Position numbers and translations under genes: made by a program. A DNA stretch of 64,000 bases, taken from Hyphomicrobiales bacterium (GTDB lineage: Bacteria; Pseudomonadota; Alphaproteobacteria; Rhizobiales; Beijerinckiaceae). Below the pieces are notes generated by a model. That model searched no databases. It was given only the letters and a program-made list of their open reading frames with translations, and was not told the origin of the DNA. The stretch spans positions 62,001-126,000 of the forward strand of contig UBZM01000025.1 of NCBI GenBank assembly GCA_900470095.1. The letters are read 5' to 3'. This document shows, piece by piece, positions 54,521 through 62,994 of this stretch (position 1 is the first letter of the stretch; each line of letters opens with the position of its first letter).

Positions 54521-55915
54521 ATGACTGTGAACTCTCTCGAAGCCCTCGACCGCATGCATTGGGTCCACCCCGTCGCCAACTGGGCGGGGCACGAGAAGCG
54601 CGGCGTCACCATCCTGAAGTCGGCCCGGGGAGCCTTCATCACCGATGCCGATGGTCACGAGCTGATCGACGGTTTTGCAGGGCTGTGGTGCGTCAATGTC
54701 GGCTATGGCCATGACAGCATCGTTGAGGTAGCCGCCGCGCAGATGCGTGAACTGCCCTATGCGACCGGCTATTTCGGTTTCGGCAGCGAGCCTGCGATCC
54801 GGCTGGCCACCAAGCTTGCGGAGATCACTCCCGGCGATCTCAACCACATCTATTTCTCGCTCGGCGGCTCCGATGCCGTCGATAGCGCGCTGCGCCTGAT
54901 CCGCTACTACTACAACGTCACCGGACGACCGGCGAAGAAGCAGATCATCTCGCTGGAGCGAGGCTATCACGGCTCGAGTTCGACGGGGGCGGGCGTCACC
55001 GCGCTGCCCGCGTTCCACGCCAATTTCGACCTGCCGGCCGAGGGCCAGCACTACATCGCCTCGCCCTATCCCTATCGCAACCCGGCGGGCTCCGACGATG
55101 CCGCCGTCATCGCGGCCAGCGTCGCGACGCTGCGGGCCAAGGTCGAGGAACTCGGGGCTGACACCGTTGCTGCCTTCTTCTGCGAGCCGGTGCAGGGATC
55201 GGGCGGCGTCGTCGTTCCCCCGAAGGGCTGGCTGAAGGCGATGCGCGATGCCGCGGCCGAACTCGACATCCTCTTCGTCGCCGATGAGGTCATCACCGGC
55301 TTCGGTCGTACCGGACCGATGTTCGCCTGCGAGGCGGAAGGCGTCGTGCCGGACATGATGAGCATGGCCAAGGGCCTGACCTCGGGTTACGCCCCGCTCG
55401 GAGCGCTCGCGATCGGCGAGAAGGTCTATCGCGCCATCGCCGACAATGCGCCCGCCGGCGGCCCGATCGGGCATGGCTATACCTATTCGGGCCATCCCGT
55501 CAGCGCCGCTGTCGCGCTCGAGGTACTGCGCCTCTATGACGAGGGTGGCATTCTCGCCAATGGCCAGCGCGTCGGCGCCTATTTCGAGGAGCGCCTCGCC
55601 ACGCTCGCCGACCATCCCCTGGTCGGAGAAGTCCGGGCGCGCGGTCTGCTCGCCGGTGTCGAGATCGTTGCCGACAAGGTCACCAAGGAGAAGTTCTCGC
55701 GCGCGGCGAAGCTGTCCGACCATCTCTTTGCGCGTGGCTATGCCAATGGCGTGATCTTCCGCGCCTTCGCCGATGACATCATCGGGCTCGCTCCGCCGCT
55801 GTGCTGCAGCGAGTCGGAGATCGATCTGATCATCGCGCGCCTGCGCCAGACGCTGGACGACATGCTGGCGCTCCCTGAGGTCAAGGCCGAGTTGAAGCTG
55901 GTTGAGCTGGCATGA
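54521..55915 (+). CDS. Class III PLP-dependent omega-aminotransferase
   Basis: A 464-residue transaminase acting on the distal amino group of a diamine, omega-amino acid or similar, probably with pyruvate or 2-oxoglutarate. It starts MTVNSLEALDRMHWVHPVANWAGHEKRGVTILKSARGAFITDADGHELIDGFAGLWCVNVGYG. The PLP region is in ILFVADEVITGFGRTGPMFACEAEGVVPDMMSMAKGLTSGYAPLGAL, with the Schiff-base Lys. The size and N terminus match putrescine/GABA/taurine-pyruvate type enzymes. Its product aldehyde could feed the semialdehyde dehydrogenase upstream. The Lrp regulator follows. Confidence 0.9.
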   Translation: MTVNSLEALDRMHWVHPVANWAGHEKRGVTILKSARGAFITDADGHELIDGFAGLWCVNVGYGHDSIVEVAAAQMRELPYATGYFGFGSEPAIRLATKLAEITPGDLNHIYFSLGGSDAVDSALRLIRYYYNVTGRPAKKQIISLERGYHGSSSTGAGVTALPAFHANFDLPAEGQHYIASPYPYRNPAGSDDAAVIAASVATLRAKVEELGADTVAAFFCEPVQGSGGVVVPPKGWLKAMRDAAAELDILFVADEVITGFGRTGPMFACEAEGVVPDMMSMAKGLTSGYAPLGALAIGEKVYRAIADNAPAGGPIGHGYTYSGHPVSAAVALEVLRLYDEGGILANGQRVGAYFEERLATLADHPLVGEVRARGLLAGVEIVADKVTKEKFSRAAKLSDHLFARGYANGVIFRAFADDIIGLAPPLCCSESEIDLIIARLRQTLDDMLALPEVKAELKLVELA

Positions 55916-56018
55916 TCCTCGCTTTGCTCGGATAGAGCGACGTGTTTAGTTTCACGCCACCGGAGTGGTGGCTCGCCGTTCGGGTTTGCGCGGGGAGGGC
56001 TGGGGTGAGGCTTTCGTG

Positions 56019-56507
56019 GTGACACCGGGCGTGCGGCTCGACCGCATCGATATGAAGATTCTGATCGAGCTCCAGAACAACGGCCGCGTGACGAATGTCA
56101 CGCTGGCCGATGCGGTCGGCTTGTCGCCCAGTCCCTGCCTGCTGCGGGTGAAGCGGCTTGAACAAGCCGGCTTCATTTCCGGATATGGAGCCACGATCAA
56201 TCTGCAGAAGCTCGGTGAGACGATCACGGTCTTTACCGAGATCACGCTGGCTGACCATACGAAGGAATATTTCATCCGCTTCGAGACGGGCCTGCGCCGC
56301 GTCGACGAGGTGGTGGAATGCCATATGGTCAGCGGCGGCTATGACTATCTGGTCAAGTTCGTCACGCGCGGGCTGACGCATTACCAGTCGCTGATCGAGA
56401 CGCTGCTCGATCGCAATCTCGGCATCTCGAAATACTTCAGCTACATCGTCATCAAGACGCCGATCCAGAAACCGGGCTATCCGCTGCCTGTGCTGTTCGA
56501 CGTTTAA
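56019..56507 (+). CDS. Lrp/AsnC family transcriptional regulator
   Basis: A 162-residue regulator. The N-terminal winged helix is VRLDRIDMKILIELQNNGRVTNVTLADAVGLSPSPCLLRVKRLEQAGFISGYGATINLQKLG. The C-terminal RAM ligand-binding domain follows (ITVFTEITLADHTKEYFIRFETGLRRVDEVVECHMVSGGYDYLVKF). No ATG suits the start; GTG codons at 56016 and 56019 follow GGTGAGG. Lrp-type regulators sense amino acids, which fits control of the adjacent aminotransferase. Confidence 0.88.
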   Translation: MTPGVRLDRIDMKILIELQNNGRVTNVTLADAVGLSPSPCLLRVKRLEQAGFISGYGATINLQKLGETITVFTEITLADHTKEYFIRFETGLRRVDEVVECHMVSGGYDYLVKFVTRGLTHYQSLIETLLDRNLGISKYFSYIVIKTPIQKPGYPLPVLFDV

Positions 56508-56508
56508 A

Positions 56509-56552
56509 GCATCGGCCGAAAAGTGGATTGCGGTTTTCGGAAAAGCCGATGC
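56509..56552. repeat. Rhizobial-type intergenic palindromic element
   Basis: GCATCGGC (56509-56516) and GCCGATGC (56545-56552) flank CCGAAAA (56516-56522) and TTTTCGG (56534-56540). This nested palindrome with a 'GAAAAGTGG...CGGTTTTCGG' core resembles the short intergenic elements that are abundant in Hyphomicrobiales genomes. It starts two bases after the Lrp stop. Confidence 0.6.
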
Positions 56553-56562
56553 AAACACAGAA

Positions 56563-56609
56563 GGTTAGATCATCGGACCGGATACGATATCCGGTCCGAT
56601 GATCTAACC
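56563..56609. terminator. Long perfect inverted repeat, probable bidirectional terminator
   Basis: Two perfectly complementary 22-base arms (56563-56584 and 56588-56609) separated by three bases, between the convergent Lrp and GNAT genes. There is no long U-run; the great stability and position suggest a two-way transcription stop. Confidence 0.7.
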
Positions 56610-56610
56610 C

Positions 56611-57501
56611 TCAACCCAAGGCCTGGTTGATCAGCCCGAAGGTGCGCATTGTGCCGCGCGCTGCATGGTTGTTGCCGCGGATCATCGTCGTCACGGTGTC
56701 GTGGATCATCATGCCGCAGGATTCGAGGAAACCGCCGAACAGACCCTGCTCCATCGCAGTGTCGACCCGGAGGAACCCACCTTCATGGGCCTGGACATGT
56801 GGCCGGGTCAGAGCGATCGCCGCCCTATCGTCCTCCGCCACGATCGGCCCGACGACATGGCCGCGCCCGAAGGGGCGGCACAACGCGAAACCGACGGCCT
56901 CTCCGTTGCGCTCGTGGATCGTCCCGACCGATTGCGGCATCAGGGCCTGGATCACCCGCGCCCGATCCGCGCCATAAGCCATGGCATCGAGACGGGCGAT
57001 GGCGTCGAGATCGTCCGCGACGACCGGCCTTATGGTGATCGTAGGATCGGTTGCCGGGCCCGCATCCTCGACGCGGCCCTGATGCTGAAAGACGCGGCCG
57101 ATCGGCTCGAAGCCGAGCGAGCGGTAGAGCCGGTAGCCTTCGCGCGTCGAGTTCAGGCGCAGATCGCGCTGCCCGGATTGTTCGAAGATCGTGTCCATCA
57201 ACCGCCGGCCGGCGCCTCGCGCCTGGAGTCGGGGCGAGGTGATCACCATGCCGATCGTGGCGAAATGTTCGCCAAAGGGCCACCACATTGCTGTCCCGAG
57301 TGCGCGACCGATCCGGTCGCAGGCGATGAGGCCATATCCGACCTCGAACACCAGCCGCCAATCTTCAGGGCGGTGCGGCCAGGCGACGGCGATCGAGAGC
57401 TGGTGTGCCTGGCCGAGATCGGCCTCGGTCATCGCGCGGATATCGATCGCATAGTCGAGTGGGCGCTTGGCTGTTTTGGTATCCACCCCTGCGAGCCTCA
57501 T
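56611..57501 (-). CDS. Two-domain GNAT family N-acetyltransferase, copy 2
   Basis: A 296-residue paralogue of the gene at 50575-51459. N-terminal GNAT domain: IRAMTEADLGQAHQLSIAVAWPHRPEDWRLVFEVGYGLIACDRIGRALGTAMWWPFGEHFATIGMVITSPRLQARGAGRRLMDTIF. The C-terminal domain has TIRPVVADDLDAIARLDAMAYGADRARVIQALM and the common end NQALG. The ATG at 57501 gives the same length as the paralogue; in-frame ATGs at 57558 and 57585 are possible. It may modify an intermediate of the amine pathway. The acceptor is unknown. Confidence 0.8.
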   Translation of the reverse strand: MRLAGVDTKTAKRPLDYAIDIRAMTEADLGQAHQLSIAVAWPHRPEDWRLVFEVGYGLIACDRIGRALGTAMWWPFGEHFATIGMVITSPRLQARGAGRRLMDTIFEQSGQRDLRLNSTREGYRLYRSLGFEPIGRVFQHQGRVEDAGPATDPTITIRPVVADDLDAIARLDAMAYGADRARVIQALMPQSVGTIHERNGEAVGFALCRPFGRGHVVGPIVAEDDRAAIALTRPHVQAHEGGFLRVDTAMEQGLFGGFLESCGMMIHDTVTTMIRGNNHAARGTMRTFGLINQALG

Positions 57502-57691
57502 CTGGAATGAAACCCAAGTATAGGTGCGCCGCTGGCTTTCGAGAATAGTAAAATTCATACAATACATACGCTTAGAATGTCGCATGCTCGGTCCTCCAAA
57601 CCGGACCGCGTCTGGGCAACAGCTTGCGCAGACCGGTTCGCAACGCCTTTCCGGCCCTGACAGCCGGCGCTGACCCGCGGACCGATCGCTG

Positions 57692-58970
57692 ATGAAACTC
57701 GAACCCTATTGGCTTGCGACGGCGCCGCGTTTCGGCGCAGGTGCCACAGGTCCGCTGGCGGGCACTTTTGATGTCGCTATCGTCGGCGGCGGCTTCACCG
57801 GGCTCTCTGCGGCCCTGGCTCTGGCGGGATCCGGCGCGAGCGTTGCGGTTCTGGAGGCGGGCCGTGTGATCGGCGAGGCATCCGGTCGCAATGGCGGACA
57901 CTGCAATAACGGGCTCGCCCATGATCTCGGCGGTCTCGCAGCCAGCCTGGGCCAGGACCGTGCCGTGGCGCTCTACCGGGCCTTCGATGATGCGGTCGAT
58001 CAGGTGGAGAGGCTGGTCGCAAGCGAGGCGATCGATTGCGATTTTATCCGCACCGGCAAGATCAAGCTCGCGGCCAAGCCTGGGCATTTCGCCAAGTTGC
58101 AGAAGAGTGCTGAGTTGCTGTCGCGCACCGTCGAGCCTGATCTCACCGTGGTTCGGCCGGAGGATATCCGGCGCGAGGTCGGTTCCGACGGTTTCCATGG
58201 CGGACTGGTCTTCCCGCGCAGTGCCCACATGCATATGGGCCGCTTCGGCGTCGGGCTGGCCGATGCCGCTGCGCGGCGCGGTGCGAGCATCTACGAGAAC
58301 GCCGCCGTGACGGACCTTCACCGGGTCAATGGTTGTGCGCACAGGGTCGTGACGACGCGTGGCGAGATCGAGGCCGGGCAGGTGCTGCTTGCGACTGGCG
58401 CCTCCCGGCAGGGGCCCTTCGCCTGGCTCAGGCGGCGCATCGTGCCGGTGGGCAGCTTCATCATCGCCACAGCGCCGCTTTCGGCCGAGCTCGCTTCGTC
58501 GATCCTTCCGATGCGGCGGACCGCGACGACGACGAAGAACATCGGCAACTATTTCCGCCTCACGCCGGATAATCGCCTGATCTTCGGTGGCCGGGCCCGT
58601 TTCGCACTGTCGAGCCCGAAATCCGATGCGAAGAGCGGCGCGATTTTGCAGGCGCGGATGCTTGAACTCTTTCCGCAGCTTTCCGGCGTGCGCATCGACT
58701 ATTGCTGGGGGGGGGCTGGTCGACATGACCTCTGACCGGTTGCCGCGCGCCGGCGAGCGTGAGGGTGTGTTCTATGCGCTGGGCTACAGCGGTCATGGCA
58801 CCCAGATGTCGGTGCATATGGGGCAGATCATGGCCCGTGTCATGGGCGGGGAGGTGAATGCGAATCCGTTCGCGGGGCTCGCCTGGCCGGCTGTGCCAGG
58901 CCATTTCGGTCCGCCCTGGTTCCTGCCCTTCGTCGGCGCCTATTACCGCTACCAGGACTGGCGCCACTGA
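57692..58970 (+). pseudogene. FAD-dependent amine oxidase (PuuB/DadA type), frameshifted in a G run
   Basis: An oxidase of the DAO family, similar to gamma-glutamylputrescine oxidase. FAD site: FDVAIVGGGFTGLSAALALAGSGASVAVLEAGRVIGEASGRNGGHCNNG. The reading frame from 57692 runs to about 58710 and ends at a stop at 58735 with an atypical tail. In another frame the expected C terminus follows: GLVDMTSDRLPRAGEREGVFYALGYSGHGTQMSVHMGQIMARVMGG... to 58970. Nine consecutive G at 58707-58715 would need to be eight to restore a 426-residue protein. This is either a real slipped tract (with possible phase variation) or a sequencing error. It lies among enzymes expected of putrescine breakdown. Confidence 0.8.
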
Positions 58971-58992
58971 GGAGCCGTCAACCGACGAGCCC

Positions 58993-59085
58993 CATCGTCA
59001 TACCGGGTCTCCGGTTCGCGGCTTGTCGGGAATGACGATGAGCCTCGTTGATTCAGACGGCCTGCTTCAGCATCGCTGAAGCAGG
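58993..59085. repeat. Palindromic elements between convergent genes
   Basis: CATCGTCAT (58993-59001) pairs with ATGACGATG (59032-59040). Further on CCTGCTTCAG (59061-59070), loop CATCG and CTGAAGCAGG (59076-59085) form a perfect 10-bp hairpin, flanked by GACGG/CCGTC. They lie between the convergent oxidase and aldehyde dehydrogenase genes and probably stop transcription from both sides. Confidence 0.55.
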
Positions 59086-59176
59086 AGGAAAGCCGTCGTC
59101 AGCACGGGCCGGAATCGAGGCGATCGATCGGCTCCTTCCCGATCACGGCCGGCGGCGCGCGAGTGGCCGTAAGCCT

Positions 59177-60649
59177 TCACGCACCGATGTCGATCAGCAC
59201 GGTCTTGTGCCGCAGGTTGGCCTCGACGGCCTGCCGGCCGAGATCCTTGCCGATGCCGGAGCTCTTGTACCCGCCGGTCGGCAGGATGAAGTCGAGCGTG
59301 CGATTATAGCGATTGATCCAGATCGTGCCCGCCTTGATCTGGCGCACGGCCCGCAGACCCCGGCCGAGATCGGAGGTGTAGACACCGGCTGCGAGCCCGT
59401 ATTCGGGGTGATCGGCGAGGGCGAAGCCTTCCTCTTCGGTTTCGAAGCTCTGGATCGTCAGCACCGGGCCGAAGATCTCCTCACGCACCGCTGCGGTGTC
59501 CGCATCAACGCTTGCGAGCAAGGTCGGCTGATAGAAGGCTCCGCCATGGCCCTCGATCCTTCCTCCTCCCAGCAGCACTTCGGCGCCCTGGGCGCGGCTG
59601 CGGGCCAGGATCGCATCGATGCGCCGGGCCTGGATCTCCGAGATGATCGGCGCAAAGCCCGTCGACGATTTCCAGGTCGGACCTGGCGCGATACGCGAGA
59701 GCCGCGCCAATAGAGCCGAGACCAGGGCATCAGTGGCCTCCTGCTGAACGATCAGCCGCGAACCCGCCACGCAGGCCTGGCCGGCATTGGCGAGGAGCGA
59801 ACTGGCTATGCACTCCGCTGCCTTGTCGAGATCGGCGTCAGCGAAGACGAGCTGCGGGCTCTTGCCGCCGAGCTCGAGTGTTACCGGCTTGATGCCGGTC
59901 TCGGCCGCGGCCTTCATCACGGCGATGCCCGTACGGGTGGAGCCGGTAAAGGAGAGCTTGGCAATGCCGGGATGACGGCTGAGTGCGTCGCCTGTCACCG
60001 CGCCCGTGCCCTGTACGACATTGAAGATACCGGGCGGAATTCCGGCCTCGACGGCGAGCTCAGCCAGCCTCACGGTCGAGAACGGCGTCAGTTCGGATGG
60101 TTTCAGGACGATTGCATTGCCGGCGGCGAGCGCCGGGCCGACCTTCCAGCTCGCCATGCTGAGCGGGAAGTTCCAGGGCGTGATCGCCCCCACCACACCA
60201 TAGGGCTCGGAGACGATCATGCCGAAATGGTCGGCCCGCGTCGCGGCAACGTCGCCGCCGAGCTTGTCCGCCCATTCAGCGAAAAAGCGGATGCCTTCGG
60301 CTGTGCTGGCGACGTCGCCGGTCACGGCCTGGGCGATTGGGCGCGTCGAGCCCAGCGCCTCCAGTCGGCCGAGTTCCTCACTCTTCGCCTCGATCAACTC
60401 GGCCCAGTGCCGCATGGCGCGCGCCCGGTCGCGCGGCGGCTGCGTCGCCCAGCCACTGCGCTTGACCGCATTCGTTGCATCTTCGACCGCCCGATCAACG
60501 ATCTCTGGCGATGCGACCGGCAGATCGGCATAGGCGGCGGCGTCGGATGGTCGGGCGACGCTGATCCTTTCACCGGGGCCATCGAGATGGCTGCCGGCGA
60601 TGAAATGGCCCGTGGCGAAGGTAATGGCGTCAGGGTCGAAATCGCGCAT
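59177..60649 (-). CDS. NAD-dependent aldehyde dehydrogenase (PuuC/betaine aldehyde dehydrogenase-like)
   Basis: A 490-residue aldehyde dehydrogenase. Substrate/NAD motifs: [38 protein letters not shown]; catalytic Glu in PVTLELGGKSPQLVFADADLD; catalytic Cys in SLLANAGQACVAGSRLIVQQE. It would oxidise an amino-aldehyde such as gamma-glutamyl-gamma-aminobutyraldehyde or a related product of the FAD oxidases around it. It starts five bases after the stop of the dehalogenase gene, so both are in one minus-strand operon with the FAD oxidase upstream. Confidence 0.9.
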   Translation of the reverse strand: MRDFDPDAITFATGHFIAGSHLDGPGERISVARPSDAAAYADLPVASPEIVDRAVEDATNAVKRSGWATQPPRDRARAMRHWAELIEAKSEELGRLEALGSTRPIAQAVTGDVASTAEGIRFFAEWADKLGGDVAATRADHFGMIVSEPYGVVGAITPWNFPLSMASWKVGPALAAGNAIVLKPSELTPFSTVRLAELAVEAGIPPGIFNVVQGTGAVTGDALSRHPGIAKLSFTGSTRTGIAVMKAAAETGIKPVTLELGGKSPQLVFADADLDKAAECIASSLLANAGQACVAGSRLIVQQEATDALVSALLARLSRIAPGPTWKSSTGFAPIISEIQARRIDAILARSRAQGAEVLLGGGRIEGHGGAFYQPTLLASVDADTAAVREEIFGPVLTIQSFETEEEGFALADHPEYGLAAGVYTSDLGRGLRAVRQIKAGTIWINRYNRTLDFILPTGGYKSSGIGKDLGRQAVEANLRHKTVLIDIGA

Positions 60650-60654
60650 CGGCG

Positions 60655-61323
60655 TCAGAGCCCGAGCAGGCCTGGCAGGCCACCAATGTCCTTGATTTCG
60701 TGGTAGCCGTAAGCGGGAATACCGGGCTCGTGACCGCGATTGACGAAAACCCTCTGGCCGATCTTCAGATCGTACGCGCTCATCAGATCGTAGCGCAGGC
60801 TGGACGAGCAGTGCACGATCTCTTCAGGTCCGCAGCCCAGCATGTCGAACATGTATTCGAAGGCCTGCAGGCGCGGCTTGTAGGCCTTTGCCTCCTCCGC
60901 TGTGTAGGCCGCATGGAAGGGGGCGCCGAGTTTGACGACGGAGTGCGGAATCAGATCCGTCATCGAGTTCGAGAGAATGACGAGGGGGATCTCCCTGGCG
61001 ACCTTGGCGAGGCCCGCCGGCACATCCGGGTGCGGGTTCCAGCCTGGGATCTCGTCATAGATCGCCTGGGCATCAGCGGGGTCGAACTTGATCTTCCAGG
61101 CCTTGCAACTGCGCTCCACCGCGTTGTGGACCACCTCGATGAAGGGCTTCCAGGCGCCGAGGACCTCGTCGAGGCGAAAGCCCCTGAAGCTCTCGCAGAA
61201 ACCGTCCATGACCTCGGGAGACAGGCGTGCGCCATAGACGCGCCGCGCCGCCGGGCCCATTTCGAAATTGATCAGCGTGCCATAGCAATCGAAGGTCACG
61301 AATTTCGGCCGCAGGGTGCTCAT
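60655..61323 (-). CDS. Haloacid dehalogenase type II (HAD superfamily)
   Basis: A 222-residue HAD-fold hydrolase of the L-2-haloacid dehalogenase class. Nucleophile motif FVTFDCYGTLINFEMG near residue 10; motif II LVILSNSM; motif III Lys in AEEAKAYKPRLQAFEYM; and the final SSSLRYDLMSAYDLKIGQRVFVNRGHEPG with the acidic residue replaced by the type II 'SSxxxDxxxA' pattern. In catabolic clusters such proteins may act on phosphates or halogenated acids; the true substrate is not clear. The ATG at 61323 (MSTLRPKF) was chosen over 61431 on family length. Confidence 0.87.
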   Translation of the reverse strand: MSTLRPKFVTFDCYGTLINFEMGPAARRVYGARLSPEVMDGFCESFRGFRLDEVLGAWKPFIEVVHNAVERSCKAWKIKFDPADAQAIYDEIPGWNPHPDVPAGLAKVAREIPLVILSNSMTDLIPHSVVKLGAPFHAAYTAEEAKAYKPRLQAFEYMFDMLGCGPEEIVHCSSSLRYDLMSAYDLKIGQRVFVNRGHEPGIPAYGYHEIKDIGGLPGLLGL

Positions 61324-61523
61324 CGCGTCTCTCGCCATCAGAAGTTGCCGCGCCAGCACGATCTGCCGCGTTGCATCCAAGACTACGGCCGATGCGCAGG
61401 CGCGGACTTGGAATTGCGTCCTGCCGAGCAAAGATTCTGCCGATCAACTGCCCCGGTTCAGCATGAATTGCCGCCAGCTGCGAAAGGCCGAATGACGGGC
61501 TGTCCCACGCTGACGGGCGACGT

Positions 61524-62840
61524 TCAGAATTCGCCGATCTCGCCCCTCGAGCCATCGATCAGGCGCGAATGCCGGAAGGGACGCGGGTCGACGATCGGGG
61601 TATCACCCACGGCGAGATCGGCAGCCAGATGGCCGGCTGCGGGCCCGAGTCCGAAGCCATGCCCGCTGAACCCGGCCGCCAGCACGAAGCCCTGCAGACC
61701 AGCGACGGGCGAGATCACCGGCACGGCATCCGGCGTCGAATCGATGTAGCTGCCCCAGCTCTCGCGGACGGCGACGTCTTGAAGTGCGGGGTAGAGCGCG
61801 CGCGCCCGTGCCAGCGTCAGCGCAACGGACGTGCGGCTCGGCACGGGATCGAGCACGCGGATGCGTTCGAAGGGTGTCTCCCTGTCGAAAGCCCAGCCTC
61901 CGAGCGCTTCCGGCCCTCTGAAAAAGGAGGTGCCGAGGCCGAACTCGACCGCCTTCAGCCGCTTGATGAACATGGGCAGGAACTCGCGCGCATAGCGCAA
62001 GCCCTGCGGGGTGATCTCAAGTGTGCCCTTGCCGCTGATGGCGATCGTGTAGCTGCCGTCGAGCCGCCGTGTCAGGGCGCAATCGGGGGTATAGAGCGCA
62101 TTGAGCAATTTGGGCGCGACTTCCGTCCGCAAAATGGTCGAGCGGATGCTCGCCTGCGGAAACCGAATGCCATGGCGCCGGCAGAAGGCTGACGCCCAGG
62201 CCCCGCCGGAAAGGATCACCGAGCGCGTTCGGATCAACCCCTTCTCGGTGATCACGCCGGAGACCGCGCCATTCGTGATGTCGAGGCCGCGCGCAGCACA
62301 ATCCTGGTGGATGCTCGCACCATGCGAACGGGCGCCTTCTGCGAGGACAGGTGCGGCGCGTGCGGGCTCGGCCTTGCCGTCGCTGACCGAATGGACCCCG
62401 CCGCGCCAGGAGTGGCCGCCCGTCATGGCTGCCGCCTCGCTACCGGAGAGCATGCGCGTATCGATGCCGAACTGCCGCGCCGTTTCCCGCCATTTTTCCC
62501 ATTGCGCGATCTGGCCGGTATCATTGCTGGCATAGACGAGTCCGCTGCGCCTGAAGCCGATATCGCCGCCGATTTCGCGGCTGAAGCTGTCCCAGAGATC
62601 CATGGCGCGCATGGCGAGGGGCAGTTCGCGGGCGTCGCGGTTCTGCTGGCGGCACCAGCCCCAGTTCCGGCTCGACTGTTCGCCGCCGACGACACCCTTC
62701 TCGACGAGCGCGACGGCGTGCCCACGCTTCGCGAGGTAATAGGCTGCCGCACTGCCGACGATTCCGGCGCCGATCACCACGACATCGGCTTCGGCGGGCA
62801 GGCGCGCATTGCTGGCGATGCGTTCAAGCGTCGGTGACAT
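61524..62840 (-). CDS. FAD-dependent oxidoreductase, DAO family (DadA/PuuB-like), copy A
   Basis: A 438-residue flavoenzyme that oxidises an amine or D-/N-methyl amino acid. FAD site: EADVVVIGAGIVGSAAAYYLAKRGHAVALVEKGVVGGEQSSRNWGWCRQQNRDARELPLAM. The C-terminal flavin segment is FVLAAGFSGHGFGLGPAAGHLAADLAVGDTPIVDPRPFRHSRLIDG. The start at 62840 lies 24 residues before the FAD motif. It is closely related to the partial gene upstream (shared SGHGFG(I/L)GPAAG...DTPIVDPRP(F/Y)R(H/Y)SR(M/L)IDG end), which points to a tandem duplication with divergence. Confidence 0.9.
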   Translation of the reverse strand: MSPTLERIASNARLPAEADVVVIGAGIVGSAAAYYLAKRGHAVALVEKGVVGGEQSSRNWGWCRQQNRDARELPLAMRAMDLWDSFSREIGGDIGFRRSGLVYASNDTGQIAQWEKWRETARQFGIDTRMLSGSEAAAMTGGHSWRGGVHSVSDGKAEPARAAPVLAEGARSHGASIHQDCAARGLDITNGAVSGVITEKGLIRTRSVILSGGAWASAFCRRHGIRFPQASIRSTILRTEVAPKLLNALYTPDCALTRRLDGSYTIAISGKGTLEITPQGLRYAREFLPMFIKRLKAVEFGLGTSFFRGPEALGGWAFDRETPFERIRVLDPVPSRTSVALTLARARALYPALQDVAVRESWGSYIDSTPDAVPVISPVAGLQGFVLAAGFSGHGFGLGPAAGHLAADLAVGDTPIVDPRPFRHSRLIDGSRGEIGEF

Positions 62841-62994
62841 AAACGGGGAGCTCCGGCGGTTTCGTCAGGAGGTTAGCGACCGCGCTGCCGGCAGCATTGG
62901 ATCATCTTTGCATCGGTGCCGGACGCGATGCCGCAGCGCGGTCTCGATGCCGGTGGTCGGCGGTTCCTCGGGCGAGATCCAAATCCAAGCCGCG

